A DNA stretch of 64,000 bases from Brettanomyces bruxellensis (taxonomy: Eukaryota > Ascomycota > Pichiomycetes > Pichiales > Pichiaceae): assembly GCF_011074885.1 (NCBI RefSeq), contig NC_054690.1, positions 3,353,001-3,417,000 of the forward strand, written 5' to 3'. The notes below the pieces were generated by a model. The model was not told the DNA's origin and did not search any database. It was given only the letters and a program-made list of their open reading frames with translations. Below, in pieces: positions 20,672 to 30,883 of this stretch. Within the stretch, counting starts at the first letter, position 1, and every line of letters starts with the position of its first letter. The translations under genes and the position numbers were made by a program.

Positions 20672-20982
20672 AAATGTTGGTTGAGATTCTACTCTAATGA
20701 GTATTCAGTTGTATATCAATTTATGTTATGTACCACCTGAGGTTTGAACAGATCCATGCACTACGCCTGATTTTTGATCTATGCATTAATTGAAGGGCTC
20801 GAGGGGGGAGGAAAAAAAAAGTTGTCCAATGAAGACAGAAGGAAAGTTTGACGATTGAAATGTCTTCCTTATTAACATTCAATTATTAATTTATTAGAAC
20901 ATTCGTATATTCTTGAAAAGAAGGCAGATATCTTCCTTGGAATATTTATCTTAAGAACTCTTTAAGAGTCATTTTTTTGGAA
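20672..20982. other. Divergent promoter region MRF1/TMA17
   Basis: 311 bases. Contains an A9 run near 20812 and GAGTCA (Gcn4-type core) at 20966-20971, only 12 bases before the TMA17 ATG. No PACE element, although TMA17 is a proteasome-assembly gene. Confidence 0.4.
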
Positions 20983-21441
20983 ATGTCAGAAAATTGTACA
21001 CCAATTCAACTTCATGAATTCAGTGGCGCCATAAAGGACGTTTCGGACGAACAATTACAACTCTTGGAAAAAAAAATTAATACATCCATCGAGAAACTCC
21101 AGGAATCAAATCAAATTATGCTTGCGTTAGCAAATGGTGATACCAAAGGGGCGAATGGCTGTCTTCAGTCAACTGATAAAAGCCAACTAAGAGAGACTGA
21201 CGACACCTTCGCTCAGCCAACAGGTAAAGATTCGCTGCTATATATGCAAACTGTCAAAGAAAATAGGAATGTCATAATAAATCAAAAAGCTCGGTTACTT
21301 GTTTTAAATCGTGAACTACAAAGGCGAGGATTGATACCAGCTGAAGAATCTGATGAACACGCAAAGCAAAATTCACAAGAAGCGTCAAGCTTGGAGCAGA
21401 GCAACCAACATAAAGAGGAAAAAAACTCTATATTTCTATAA
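20983..21441 (+). CDS. TMA17: TMA17 (ADC17), proteasome base assembly chaperone
   Basis: 152 residues from the ATG at 20983; the codon six bases earlier in frame is TTG. Matching features are the N-terminal CTPIQLHEFSGAIKDVSDEQL helix, the coiled-coil EKKINTSIEKLQESNQIML, the central block DSLLYMQTVKENRNVIINQKARL and the exact ending NSIFL (NSIFI in the yeast protein, as I recall it). Length equals the S. cerevisiae protein (150). Tma17/Adc17 pairs Rpt6 with Rpt3 during base assembly and is induced by proteasome stress. The call rests on a short, fast-evolving family, so slightly less certain than the enzymes here. Confidence 0.85.
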   Translation: MSENCTPIQLHEFSGAIKDVSDEQLQLLEKKINTSIEKLQESNQIMLALANGDTKGANGCLQSTDKSQLRETDDTFAQPTGKDSLLYMQTVKENRNVIINQKARLLVLNRELQRRGLIPAEESDEHAKQNSQEASSLEQSNQHKEEKNSIFL

Positions 21442-21603
21442 AAACAATACATCAAAGGTTTTCAATAGAGGAATTATCTTGAATAGGCGAATGATGCAAA
21501 GTCGGTAACGAAAGAAGGAAGACAGTACACCAATAACAATTAATGTGGATCCACTTTTTTATTGATGATGGATGGTCCGTGTCAGATTTGAACAAGATCA
21601 GAT

Positions 21604-22521
21604 TTATGCCAGCTTGCGAAGCCGTAGGACACGACGAAGCCACAAAATTTCAAAGATGCACGTGCCAAAGTAGCTGCATAGTATGAGAATATAAAAGATG
21701 GTTTGCTTTGAATATGTGTCTTCATTCATGTCACGGAGTCTTGAATATGCAGTCGCCATACTTGACTGCATTTGATTAACCATAGCATCCAACTCCGTAT
21801 CCGACTTTTCAAGCTTCTCGTTAATTTTCCCAATTCTGTTTGTGGACTCCATGTAATTTGATTTTATGGCCGGGAGACCAAAACTGATGTCCGTGTAAAT
21901 ATTAATATCATGAGGATCAGAACTCCAAGATCTATCTACTTTTAAATTTTCGAAGCAGAAATCTATATGCTCGTTGCCGTATTCCTCTCTGCTTTTACTC
22001 ATCACGGGATAATCCACGGCAATATGACTTTCACGCTCATGAATGCCATTCTTTCTTCTTAATGCATTCATGTCTTTATCCATGATATTTAAGTTTAAAG
22101 ACTGAACTCTTGGATTAGGCTCGTTTTCCACTATCACATTTATCGCCAGGAGAATATGAGCCGCGCTGCCTTCACTAGATTCGAGTTCACTGAAATCAAC
22201 AAAGTCTTGAAAGTAATATCGCAAGCATGAATTAAGCTGTAAATATTTATTCATCTCTTGCCGTAAATTGTTTATTATCTTGTCGACATCTTTCTGGTAA
22301 CTTCCCAAAAATTCATGCCTCCTCCTAATAAACCCATTTGAATCATCTTGATGGCTAATTCTGTACGAATCAAGCTCTTCCCTGATCCCTTTTATCTTAG
22401 TATTAAGCTCTGTTGCTCCACGCCCACTAACTGGGATCTGTCTACCAATTTTTATACTCTGGGCTTGAGTAATGCACAGCAAAATAAGTGCCAATATGAT
22501 ATGATGTATTATGGGAATCAT
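21604..22521 (-). CDS. p24-like (GOLD/EMP24 family) secretory membrane protein
   Basis: 305 residues from the ATG at 22521. Signal peptide at 1-20 (IIHHIILALILLCITQA). The luminal part contains the p24-like FCFEN and the block VDRSWSSDPHDINIYTDISFG. A coiled-coil stem follows (STNRIGKINEKLEKSDTEL), then LRDMNEDTYSKQT before the single membrane helix (FYILILCSYFGTCIFEILW). It ends in a short cytosolic RRVLRLRKLA, as in p24 cargo adaptors cycling between ER and Golgi. It is about 90 residues longer than Emp24/Erv25. The extra length in the N-terminal half recalls yeast Rrt6, a divergent p24 relative. Family call is good; which member is unclear. Confidence 0.72.
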   Translation of the reverse strand: MIPIIHHIILALILLCITQAQSIKIGRQIPVSGRGATELNTKIKGIREELDSYRISHQDDSNGFIRRRHEFLGSYQKDVDKIINNLRQEMNKYLQLNSCLRYYFQDFVDFSELESSEGSAAHILLAINVIVENEPNPRVQSLNLNIMDKDMNALRRKNGIHERESHIAVDYPVMSKSREEYGNEHIDFCFENLKVDRSWSSDPHDINIYTDISFGLPAIKSNYMESTNRIGKINEKLEKSDTELDAMVNQMQSSMATAYSRLRDMNEDTYSKQTIFYILILCSYFGTCIFEILWLRRVLRLRKLA

Positions 22522-25170
22522 TTAGCAAAAATTTCGCTGTTGTTTATTTTATTCTCCTTTGAACGTTATAAAACATGAAATCAAGAGAAGCCTAGATCAT
22601 ATTCACTTCATACATAGTTAAATATAAATTAAGGAGAAAAAATAATTATCCAGGGGGAAATAAAAATAGTTCTCTGGAATGAGAATAGGCGAAGAAAATA
22701 AGAAAATATGTCCGTTAATGTTTGTGTCCATATTACCGTTTTAATCTATAACACGTGTGAACAAAGAAATAATTTCAATTTTGTGGGCAGGCAAGGCAAT
22801 GTGGCACGGCATAGATTTTATTCATCCCTAGCATGCTAAAGAAAATTATCAACCAGAAATATCTTTCACTCTTGTGATCATCTAAGGTTAGCCTTGTTCT
22901 CATAGTTAACGATACCCCGAATCTTTATATATCTTCAGTAGTGACGGCAAAATCATAATGCTGATACCAATGAGGAATTAATTATACGGGCAAGCTGCAA
23001 AAAAATTTTTAATGACAATGCAACGTGGTATGCCCCAGCTTTGTTGTAGGACCGCTTTTTCTGCTCATATTACGTCATTGTACCGTTAGCAACATAATTC
23101 GTAAAAAAAACTGTTTACGGAAATTAAAAAAGAGATAAATTAAGTGTTTATTAAGATGCTGTTATCCCTGTCAGGGCAGGGCAATGATTTATGAACAGAG
23201 CAAATAATAGCTATTATCAATGCAGTCTCACTCCATATTCTATGAAATAAATTTAGGCGCATTGAAGTCAAATGGTATATTAATCGTCTGAAAAGATGCA
23301 AACTACAAGCATTTCGTAGTACGGAGTAGTTGTGATGAGGAGTAAATAACATAGCATCCACTGATTATAGTACATTACAGGATTAGCACTATCATTCGTG
23401 TTTAATGTTGTTCTGAAAATAATACAGTTCTCTAGATTATTATTAAAGTAACTCCAGTAGTATAGACAGCATTATAAGGGAAATTGTGAATCTGCACGAA
23501 TGCATAGAAGGGGATTTATCAAATGTATGATGCAACTAAAATTATTAACATATGTCTCCTGAAAAATTCAACAAATGACTATTAACTATCCGTTAGTTAG
23601 TTCTACCTTTCATAGTTATTTTCTCATTTCTCCCAAATATTACATGTAACTGAAATGTGTACTACAACTACTATCCATTAAACTTCATCACAAGTCAACC
23701 AATCCTCTTATAGAAAATCTATACTGCATGGAATATATATTTCACAATATTTCTCATGATTAAATTACACCCAATTTTATGTAAGATGGCTTTTACTGCC
23801 TTAGAGTAAAATTTAAATGTACGACAAAAGCCTGCACATAGATGATACTTAACATGTTATGTGTCATCATCAGTTGAACAAATGCAGACTCCAACAGAAG
23901 AAACAATGACTTTTAAGGTTTTTTCTGGCCCTCATTCACCTAAAATCGAGCCTAATTTTGATCATTTCTCCAAGTTATGGGCATCGATACGTTAACATCA
24001 AACCTTTTAGGGCTGATTAGTACTTTCTTTTATAATTAAAAGTTAAGTAATCTCAATTCTGTGAATTCTACGGCAAGCAATTCTCCTCCGTCTTATATAT
24101 CATTCTGAGTTAATAAGCAAGTAAAGCTTACACAAAATAGATGTGCTTTTTTAATTAAAGTTTTAGTCCTTGTTCGTAAATCAAACCGGTACTACAATCC
24201 TGGTGTTACAATAGAAGTTTACCGTTTTCTTTAAGTTAGTGTGATATCATAAAAAAGTTATCGCAGTGTAAAGATTTTAAACAATCTAAAACTAATTGAT
24301 TCATTGTCAGTTCTTTTCTAATATGATATATTCATCTAGTATTTTCAACATTAGAGTAAATTAATGTTCAGGAAAAAAAAACAAATATCAATTTACTAAT
24401 ATTAAATGCATCGACATCTTTAAAAGATCAATAATATCATTTATTATCAAAATTCCAACGACATTGACTATAGAAATTCATAATTCCAATTTCTGTCATT
24501 GATATTACTTTAACTACAATTGAAAAACATGTCGATATCATGGATTATTTGAAAAATACAACGATTCACCAGAAATGTCTGGAAATTTCTTACAAGAGTG
24601 TTTTGGAGAATTGCAATACATTTTCTTGTAATCATGGTTTGGTAATTATGAGAAAATATTTAGTGGGAGGAATGTCTATTGTATTATTTATAGTGATAAA
24701 GCTTGCCGTTATTTAGATGAAGTTCCCTACTCTCGTTCAGGAGTTTTGCTTAAATTCTCGTTAGTTATACACTGACCTTCTTAGTTTCTACTCACTTTTC
24801 ATCTCTTTATTATGTGTAGTATTCTCTGTATTTTTTGCACATTGCAGTTATTTTCGAATCAATGATGTGATATTTTACATAGATATGTGTAGTGTGGTCG
24901 AAGGTTCAATGAGAGACAATTCTGAGGAAAACTAAATTTCACGTTCACTGATGGACATAAATTTATCTAGCACTAAAGGGCATGACTGTTTGTAATAAAA
25001 AAAAAAAAGATATTCTGTCCGTAAAAATGATTTACGGAACACAATGAAATACATTTTCGGGTAATTATGGCGAACCTTGACATGCCATCTTTTGATGAGT
25101 AATACAACAACCAGGTGCTCGCTTTAAATATAAAACTGGACAATTGGTATTATACAGCAGAAGGAAAGCA
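22522..25170. other. 2.6 kb AT-rich stretch without genes
   Basis: The longest gene-free block of the window. No ATG-started open frame of note after 23361. Base composition falls to about 22% G+C in the 120 bases I counted (24301-24420). It holds a palindrome ACACGTGT (22751-22758), an imperfect inverted repeat around AACATGTT (about 23843-23873) and an 8-base inverted repeat at 25018-25038. Candidate roles are replication origin, centromere or an old decayed element. None is proven. Confidence 0.5.
25018..25038. repeat. Perfect 8-base inverted repeat, TCCGTAAA / TTTACGGA with 5-base spacer
   Basis: Arms at 25018-25025 and 25031-25038 are exact reverse complements, 133 bases before the AIM29 ATG. 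CGG half-sites in an inverted pair resemble a zinc-cluster (Gal4-class) factor site. Function is inferred. Confidence 0.4.
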
Positions 25171-25682
25171 ATGAGTGATTTTGATCTGGAAGAACCTCTA
25201 ACATCTACTGCACGCCCATGTAAGTATATTTTGCTTTTTAACAATAAGCTCAGCTCTTCAGCATAACGGTATACTAACCGAAAGTACATAAATAAGTGAA
25301 TGATGTTGTTCTTACTGTGAGGATTATCAAATCATTTCCATACAGAAATGTTAGAAATCAGATATTTCATCATGTGGACCTCGAAAACACTACGCCGAAG
25401 CAGTTTTACGATATGATTATGCATGAAATCAATTCACAAGGAAGTTTACGTCCATTCCGGAATGTTCATTACGATACAATAAAGATATATACTCATGCTC
25501 ATGGGCACAAAACCATGAATTTAGTGATTAATATGGATCATGATGACGATGATTGGGTTCTAGAGATAAACAATAACCAAAAGAAGTTGTCTGAATACCC
25601 AATAGAAAATGAAACAGAATTGAGCATATACAACAAGCAGGATTATCTTGCTTACAAGAAGAAACCCGTGGAAAAATGGTGA
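25171..25682 (+). CDS. AIM29: AIM29-like UPF0538 (C2orf76) family protein, one intron
   Basis: Exon 1 (25171-25219) encodes MSDFDLEEPLTSTARP plus one base. The intron uses GTAAGT, TACTAAC (25272-25278) and acceptor AAG ending at 25296. Exon 2 (25297-25682) resumes in phase for a total of about 144 residues. The body matches the UPF0538/C2orf76 fold: VVLTVRIIKSFPYRNVRNQIFHHVDLE near the start, FRNVHYDTIKIYTHAHGHKT in the middle and the ending YNKQDYLAYKKKPVEKW. The ubiquitin-like-looking family has no established reaction; the yeast gene is named for a mitochondrial inheritance phenotype. The second exon alone lacks an ATG start, which supports the splicing model. Confidence 0.87.
25220..25296 (+). 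other. Spliceosomal intron of AIM29
   Basis: 77 bases with GTAAGT donor, perfect TACTAAC at 25272-25278 and acceptor AAG 18 bases downstream. An earlier AG at 25284 is too close to the branch point. Splicing gives TTG AAT GAT in frame with the conserved region. Confidence 0.85.
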
Positions 25683-26322
25683 TTGGTCTGTTTAGGAATG
25701 CTACGGACCAAGTTTACAGTGTTGTTTCCTGTTATTAAACTTCCGGAATTTTATAAATCAATAAGAAGCACTAGTCGGGTTGATATGACGGCTTATTTAA
25801 TAAATCATGATGATAATTTGCAGTTTTTTAATTAAAGTATGACCTGTTTTATTGTAAATTTTTATAAACTTAATAATCTAGTCATTTGCTGGCTACGTTC
25901 ATCTCATATCTTCACCCTTAACTTATCCAGTTTACGTAATGGGCTTGGTAAAAATGACCTTTTCTTAAAAGGGTTGCATAATTGCACGTGACCCTGCTTG
26001 CAAATTTATGGCCACAGTGTTCGTTATTCCCCGATTTCCGCTAAGTTCGGCTATCTTGCCCCAAAAGAAAAAAAAAAAAATTTCGGAATTCAGAGTGGTT
26101 ACGAAACCAGTCCTCATATTTAATTTCTCATAAATATATCAGACCTTTAGGAGCCACACCATTATCACTATCGCGTGTATTCATATCGTACCTTCTTAAA
26201 CATCATAAGTATCTTGATTGTCATTCACTGTTTATTTCATTTATCTGCCATCTTTTGCCCAATTATCTTCTAGTGTCAAAGTGTTAATTTATGGATACTT
26301 CTTGAGCATCTCCAGTATCAGT
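25683..26322. other. CDC4 upstream region
   Basis: 640 bases after AIM29. CACGTG at 25985-25990 reads GTCACGTG on the minus strand, a perfect Cbf1-type site. An A-run lies at about 26066-26080. The CDC4 frame is open from 26218 but has no ATG before 26323. Confidence 0.45.
25985..25992 (-). promoter_or_regulatory. Cbf1-type site GTCACGTG upstream of CDC4
   Basis: Exact RTCACRTG on the minus strand, about 330 bases before the CDC4 ATG. E-box factors such as Cbf1, Tye7 or Pho4 are possible binders. Occupancy is inference. Confidence 0.4.
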
Positions 26323-28428
26323 ATGTCTGACAGTGTTAAACAAAACGGCAAAATACCACCTACTTTACACAGGAAAACCCACGTCAGAAGTCCTGATAGT
26401 CAAGCGGAAGTCAGCAGTAATTCAATAACTCTGGGCTCTTCTTCGCTCACTAAGGAAGCAGGTTTATCCACATTTGGTACGGGGAATAAATTTACATTTA
26501 CTTCACCAACCACAAAATTTGCCCAGATGGCAATGAATCTTTCAGCTCCGTGTTCTAGTCTCCCTCATAATACCAACCCCACGGCACCTGCAATAGTGCC
26601 GGAACACTCTATGGAAAATAATGATAATACCAACGCATCGCATACTACAACCCATTCGCACCAACCCGCATCAAGAACCGAGAGTTCGGTTTTAACCCCT
26701 TTTCTTAACAACCACCTAATAACAAATCCAATAACAACAGATTCTCCAGTCGAGGAGCATCATTACTGCTACCGTCATGACCCACATACCCAGTGTAACA
26801 AGGCAGCAGATGAGATAGAAATGACCCGAATTCAAAAAAGATTAGAAACGTTGCCCCACCAGGATCAGGAGGCGATTTCTCATGTGTGGTCCGTTTTTTC
26901 TGCCGCACCAGGTCAACAAAGAACTTTAATACTACAGGGTCTTTTAACAATGTGTTGCTTCCCACAGCTATCGCTTATTTCTCAGGAAGTTTCCAAACTT
27001 ATAAGAATCGATTTCGTTGAAGCCCTTCCAAATGAACTGGCATTGAAAGTTCTTTGCTATTTGGATTGTCAAAGTTTGTGTAGTGCCGCCCAGGTTTCTG
27101 TCAAATGGAAACAGATGGCTGATGATGATCGTGTTTGGAGACATATGTGTGAGCAGCATATTGACAGGAAATGTCCCCAATGTGGATGGGGACTTCCTTT
27201 AATGGCTGTTAAAAGGCTTCGTGAGTCATCATTTGTGCGAAAGAGAAAGCACGATACCGCCTTGGATGAATTACAAAACTCGCTGAAGCATCTACCCCCA
27301 CCTTTAGATGAATGCAAAGCAATCACTGAGAAATGTCGTCAAGTCAAACGTCAAAGGCGTACTAGGCCTTGGAAGGCAGTGTATTCAGAGAGATTCAAAG
27401 TTGAACGTAACTGGAGAAAAGGCATTTACAAGATCAAAAAGTTCGAAGGCCACAGCGATGGCGTTCTTTGTTGTCAGTATGATAACAACAATCTGCTTAT
27501 GACTGGATCTTATGATAAAACGATCAAGATATGGAATGTTGAAACAGGTAAACTGCTACGAACTTTAACAGGACACACACGCGGTGTCAGAACTCTTGCC
27601 TTTGATGAACAAAAGTTGATATCAGGTGGCTTGGATGGTACAATTAAAGTTTGGAATTACAGAACTGGGCAGTGTATATCTACATATACGGGTCATAGCG
27701 AAGGTGTGATAAGTGTTGATTTTCATGATAAGGTCATCGTTTCAGGTTCAGCAGATTCAACGGTCAAAGTTTGGCACGTGGATACAAGAACTTGCTACAC
27801 TTTACGGGGACACACTGATTGGGTGACCTCAGTCAAGATACATTCTAAAAGTAAGACTCTTTTCACCGCCTCCGATGATGCTACTGTTCGACTTTGGGAT
27901 CTCCGCACTAATAAATGCCTTAAAGTTTATGGAGGTGTTGAAAATAATGGCCACATCGGCCAGATTCAGTGTGTCATTCCATTTACTGTTAAGGATAAGT
28001 TGACTACAGATCTCCAGGAGCACGCGAACGTTCCAGACTCAGGAGAAGGTAACAATCAATCTGAGAATTCCAATGAGGAAAATGGAAAAGTAGATGAAGC
28101 ATTGAGTGGCATCCCAAACTTGCCATCACATATGTTGACGGCCTCTTTGGATAACACCATAAAGCTTTGGGATGTCCGTACCGGAAAGTGTATACGGACC
28201 CAATTTGGTCATATCGAAGGTGTTTGGTCAATTGCCGCCGATACATTTAGGATTGTCAGTGGTGCACATGATAGAACTATCAAGGTTTGGGATTTGCAGA
28301 CAGGTAAATGTATGCATACCTTTGGTGGTCATGTTTCTCCAATCAGCTGTGTGGCTTTAGGCGATTCGAGAATAGTATGTGGTTCGGAAAGTGGAGAAGT
28401 CAAAATGTATTGCTTTGATTGCTCGTGA
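26323..28428 (+). CDS. CDC4: CDC4, F-box/WD40 substrate receptor of the SCF ubiquitin ligase
   Basis: 701 residues from the ATG at 26323; the open frame upstream starts only with TTG. A disordered Ser/Thr/Pro-rich N-terminus (about 1-190) is followed by a helix, then the F-box at about 230-275 (FVEALPNELALKVLCYLDCQ). The WD40 propeller runs from about 370 to the end, with GH-WD pairs such as EGHSDGV-IKIWNVETG, TGHTRGV-IKVWNYRTG and RGHTDWV-VRLWDLRTN. An acidic insertion of about 45 residues interrupts blade five. Cdc4 recognises phosphodegrons (Sic1, Gcn4) through the propeller and docks on Skp1 through the F-box. Shorter than S. cerevisiae (779), mainly in the N-terminus. Confidence 0.95.
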   Translation: MSDSVKQNGKIPPTLHRKTHVRSPDSQAEVSSNSITLGSSSLTKEAGLSTFGTGNKFTFTSPTTKFAQMAMNLSAPCSSLPHNTNPTAPAIVPEHSMENNDNTNASHTTTHSHQPASRTESSVLTPFLNNHLITNPITTDSPVEEHHYCYRHDPHTQCNKAADEIEMTRIQKRLETLPHQDQEAISHVWSVFSAAPGQQRTLILQGLLTMCCFPQLSLISQEVSKLIRIDFVEALPNELALKVLCYLDCQSLCSAAQVSVKWKQMADDDRVWRHMCEQHIDRKCPQCGWGLPLMAVKRLRESSFVRKRKHDTALDELQNSLKHLPPPLDECKAITEKCRQVKRQRRTRPWKAVYSERFKVERNWRKGIYKIKKFEGHSDGVLCCQYDNNNLLMTGSYDKTIKIWNVETGKLLRTLTGHTRGVRTLAFDEQKLISGGLDGTIKVWNYRTGQCISTYTGHSEGVISVDFHDKVIVSGSADSTVKVWHVDTRTCYTLRGHTDWVTSVKIHSKSKTLFTASDDATVRLWDLRTNKCLKVYGGVENNGHIGQIQCVIPFTVKDKLTTDLQEHANVPDSGEGNNQSENSNEENGKVDEALSGIPNLPSHMLTASLDNTIKLWDVRTGKCIRTQFGHIEGVWSIAADTFRIVSGAHDRTIKVWDLQTGKCMHTFGGHVSPISCVALGDSRIVCGSESGEVKMYCFDCS

Positions 28429-28656
28429 ACCGGAATCAAGTTGTATTTAAAAATAATTCTTTGCTTAACATTTTTTTTTTTTGACTAGTACTATTGGTTG
28501 AATGTCACCATTTCGTTTAGATAAAACAAGTGTAGACCGAACTGAGTTACTTCTATTTCTAAGTTCTGCTCCTTGTTACGGCATTAATACCTATATGTAT
28601 ATACTAGATTCTTAAACTACATAATGCAGATTGAACTGTAAACACACCAATATTCA

Positions 28657-30306
28657 TTATGTTGACCGTGCGTGACGCTCTTCATATGACTTCTGTGCTC
28701 TTAATTTAGCTTCCTCATCCGAAGTAGGAATGGAGGAAACAATCCTGTGGATATCCACATCACTAGATGCATCTTGCTCCTCGAGCATAAAGTCGGTCTT
28801 GATAACTTGATGGAACTTCTCTGGCCCAAAAAATAGTACAACAAGCATACTTCCAGCAACAGCACTCAAGAAAATGCACATAACCTTTCCGTAATCATAA
28901 GCGGTTGAGCCAAGTGCTGGTAAAGGAAACTTTGCACCAAGTTCAGCCTCTATAGTAGATGAAGCTGAAGACGCTAGAGTACCAATCTGATACGCCGTTC
29001 CAGAAATCAATGCTCTTAATGATGTCGTGGCAGTCAATTCTGTTAGATAAATTGGCAACACACCCCAGGCACCCATAATACAAAACTGAAGCATGAAACC
29101 GCAACCCATAATAACATTTTGAGAATGAACAAAGAAAGTAGGATATATAAATGCACCAACACATAGACATGCAAGCATCATTGTCAATCTCCGCCCTAAA
29201 ATCTCCGAGATCTGCCCCCAAACAGGTCCTCCAAAACAGCCACCCAAATTCACCACGACATTTGTCACAGTTAATGCGTTTGTAGACAGCTTGATCTGCT
29301 TTGATAGCATTGTTGGGAACAAATCCTGAGAACCGTGCGACAAAAAGTTGAAAACGGAAAGGTTTAGAACAAGATACAAAAGAATTGGCCACTCAAATCT
29401 TAGTGTCGTCTTCAAATCGGACCAAAGATTTGACTCTTGCTTCTTGTAGTGGTTATTTTGAGAAGCAGCACTATTGAAACTAGAGATATCTTCATTCTCC
29501 TCGTGAATCTTTAAATTATGCAACTTCCTAGCTTCTTGAAGATTTATGAAATAATCCAACTCACCAAATGACAATCTCCAAAAGAGCATTATCAAAGCAG
29601 GAGCTGCAGAAAACCAGAATAACGCTCTCCAGCCTTTAGCAGTGTTATAAAACGCCCTATGAAAAGCTGTTGCCAAAACAAATCCAAAAGTGTAAGCAGG
29701 TTGATAAATTCCACTTAAAAATCCACGGGAGGCCACGGGTGAATCCTCAAATGCAGTCGATGAACCCAAACCATAACAACCACCCATTGCAATTCCGAAC
29801 AATGCCCGCACCGCAAGAAATTGCCTAAGATTTTTAGTGAAGCCAGTAGCAATTTCGAAAATTATGAATAGAGCATAGCAGAAGATCAAAGGCCATTTTC
29901 TTCCATACTTATCAGCAGCCAATCCAAAAATAATGGAACCAATAGGCCTTAACATCAAGACTAAAGTCATACCCCATGTAATGGAAACAACCTTAACACC
30001 GAATGTTTCGGCAATGTCACTAACACTGATGGAAACACAGAAAAAGTCAAATGAATCAACCAGCCATGCGCTGTAACCATGAAAAAATAAATTCCACTGA
30101 TGTCTGCTCATAGCATTGATAGCAGGAATGGGGTTCAACCGTTTTTTTGCAAGTTCCCTCTTTTCCTTGTCAAGTACAGGGAGAGCGAAAAGAGTCGAGG
30201 CTCTTGTAGAAAGAAATTCTTTGAACTCTTTGGATAAAGTGTTCCAAGAATTGTCTCTTCGGCTGGTGTACTCAAGTTCTTCATAATAATTGTCTTTTTC
30301 AGTCAT
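28657..30306 (-). CDS. JEN1: JEN-type monocarboxylate/dicarboxylate proton symporter (MFS, SHS family)
   Basis: 549 residues from the ATG at 30306 (the frame extends six bases to a TTG). Twelve membrane helices. The family signature NFLSHGSQDLFPT lies in TM7 (about residue 320), matching the conserved N-x-x-S/T-H-x-S/T-Q-D-x-x-x-T that forms part of the substrate path in Jen1. Other markers are DSFDFFCVSISVSDIAETFGV, RPIGSIIFGLAADKYGRKWPL and the TM5 GGCYGLGSSTAFEDSP. Jen1 takes up lactate, pyruvate and acetate; Jen2-type paralogues take malate or succinate. Sequence alone does not decide between them. Such genes are normally glucose-repressed. It converges with CDC4. Confidence 0.9.
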   Translation of the reverse strand: MTEKDNYYEELEYTSRRDNSWNTLSKEFKEFLSTRASTLFALPVLDKEKRELAKKRLNPIPAINAMSRHQWNLFFHGYSAWLVDSFDFFCVSISVSDIAETFGVKVVSITWGMTLVLMLRPIGSIIFGLAADKYGRKWPLIFCYALFIIFEIATGFTKNLRQFLAVRALFGIAMGGCYGLGSSTAFEDSPVASRGFLSGIYQPAYTFGFVLATAFHRAFYNTAKGWRALFWFSAAPALIMLFWRLSFGELDYFINLQEARKLHNLKIHEENEDISSFNSAASQNNHYKKQESNLWSDLKTTLRFEWPILLYLVLNLSVFNFLSHGSQDLFPTMLSKQIKLSTNALTVTNVVVNLGGCFGGPVWGQISEILGRRLTMMLACLCVGAFIYPTFFVHSQNVIMGCGFMLQFCIMGAWGVLPIYLTELTATTSLRALISGTAYQIGTLASSASSTIEAELGAKFPLPALGSTAYDYGKVMCIFLSAVAGSMLVVLFFGPEKFHQVIKTDFMLEEQDASSDVDIHRIVSSIPTSDEEAKLRAQKSYEERHARST

Positions 30307-30883
30307 TGTCAATGATTAATTATTCAACCTTTTTCTCTTCTTTTCTTTTCGAATACTCGGTTGATAAGCCATTCAAAAAAAAAAAAGCATGAACATTGGG
30401 ATGACGTTAAGAACTGTACAAATTAGTAGCAGTAACTCCTGATTATATAGTTATAACGATGAGTATATCGGCCAAGAGTTTCACTAGGTTGAATCTGTCG
30501 TACTTAAAAAATCAGTATATCATATCTCTTATCAAGATATCAAAAGGACTGTGGCATAAATATCAATAGGGTTATCAAGTGTGGCGGAGGTCGAAAAAAA
30601 ATAACATAATAGGAAAAAATAATTGTCCCAGTATAAGCCTTTTTAAAAAGGACCGCGATATTGCCAAGCTGATTGCACACGAGGAAGACAATGTTCTCCA
30701 GTACAATACAGATTAATTCCCTCTTATCAAGTTCACTTGGCCTTGCTGCTTTCTATTGCTTTCATTATTCATGTTTTCTTAAAATGTGGCCCGAACCCCT
30801 TTCCTTTGATATTATAATAGTTATATCGCCGGTCATATTCAATGTGAAATTGCCTTGATTTGCTAAAATGAACATTTAACAAA
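30307..30883. other. Upstream region of the JEN-type gene
   Basis: 577 bases with an A-run near 30375 and repeated GATATC/AAGATATCA stretches around 30510-30545. No Mig1 (SYGGGG) or Cat8 (CSRE) match was convincing by eye. No credible open frame. Confidence 0.4.

Noticed and set aside
25985..26040. Point centromere (CACGTG followed by CGATTTCCG)
   Set aside because: CDEI- and CDEIII-like words are only about 45 bases apart and the sequence between is not AT-rich. CDEI is also in the wrong orientation.
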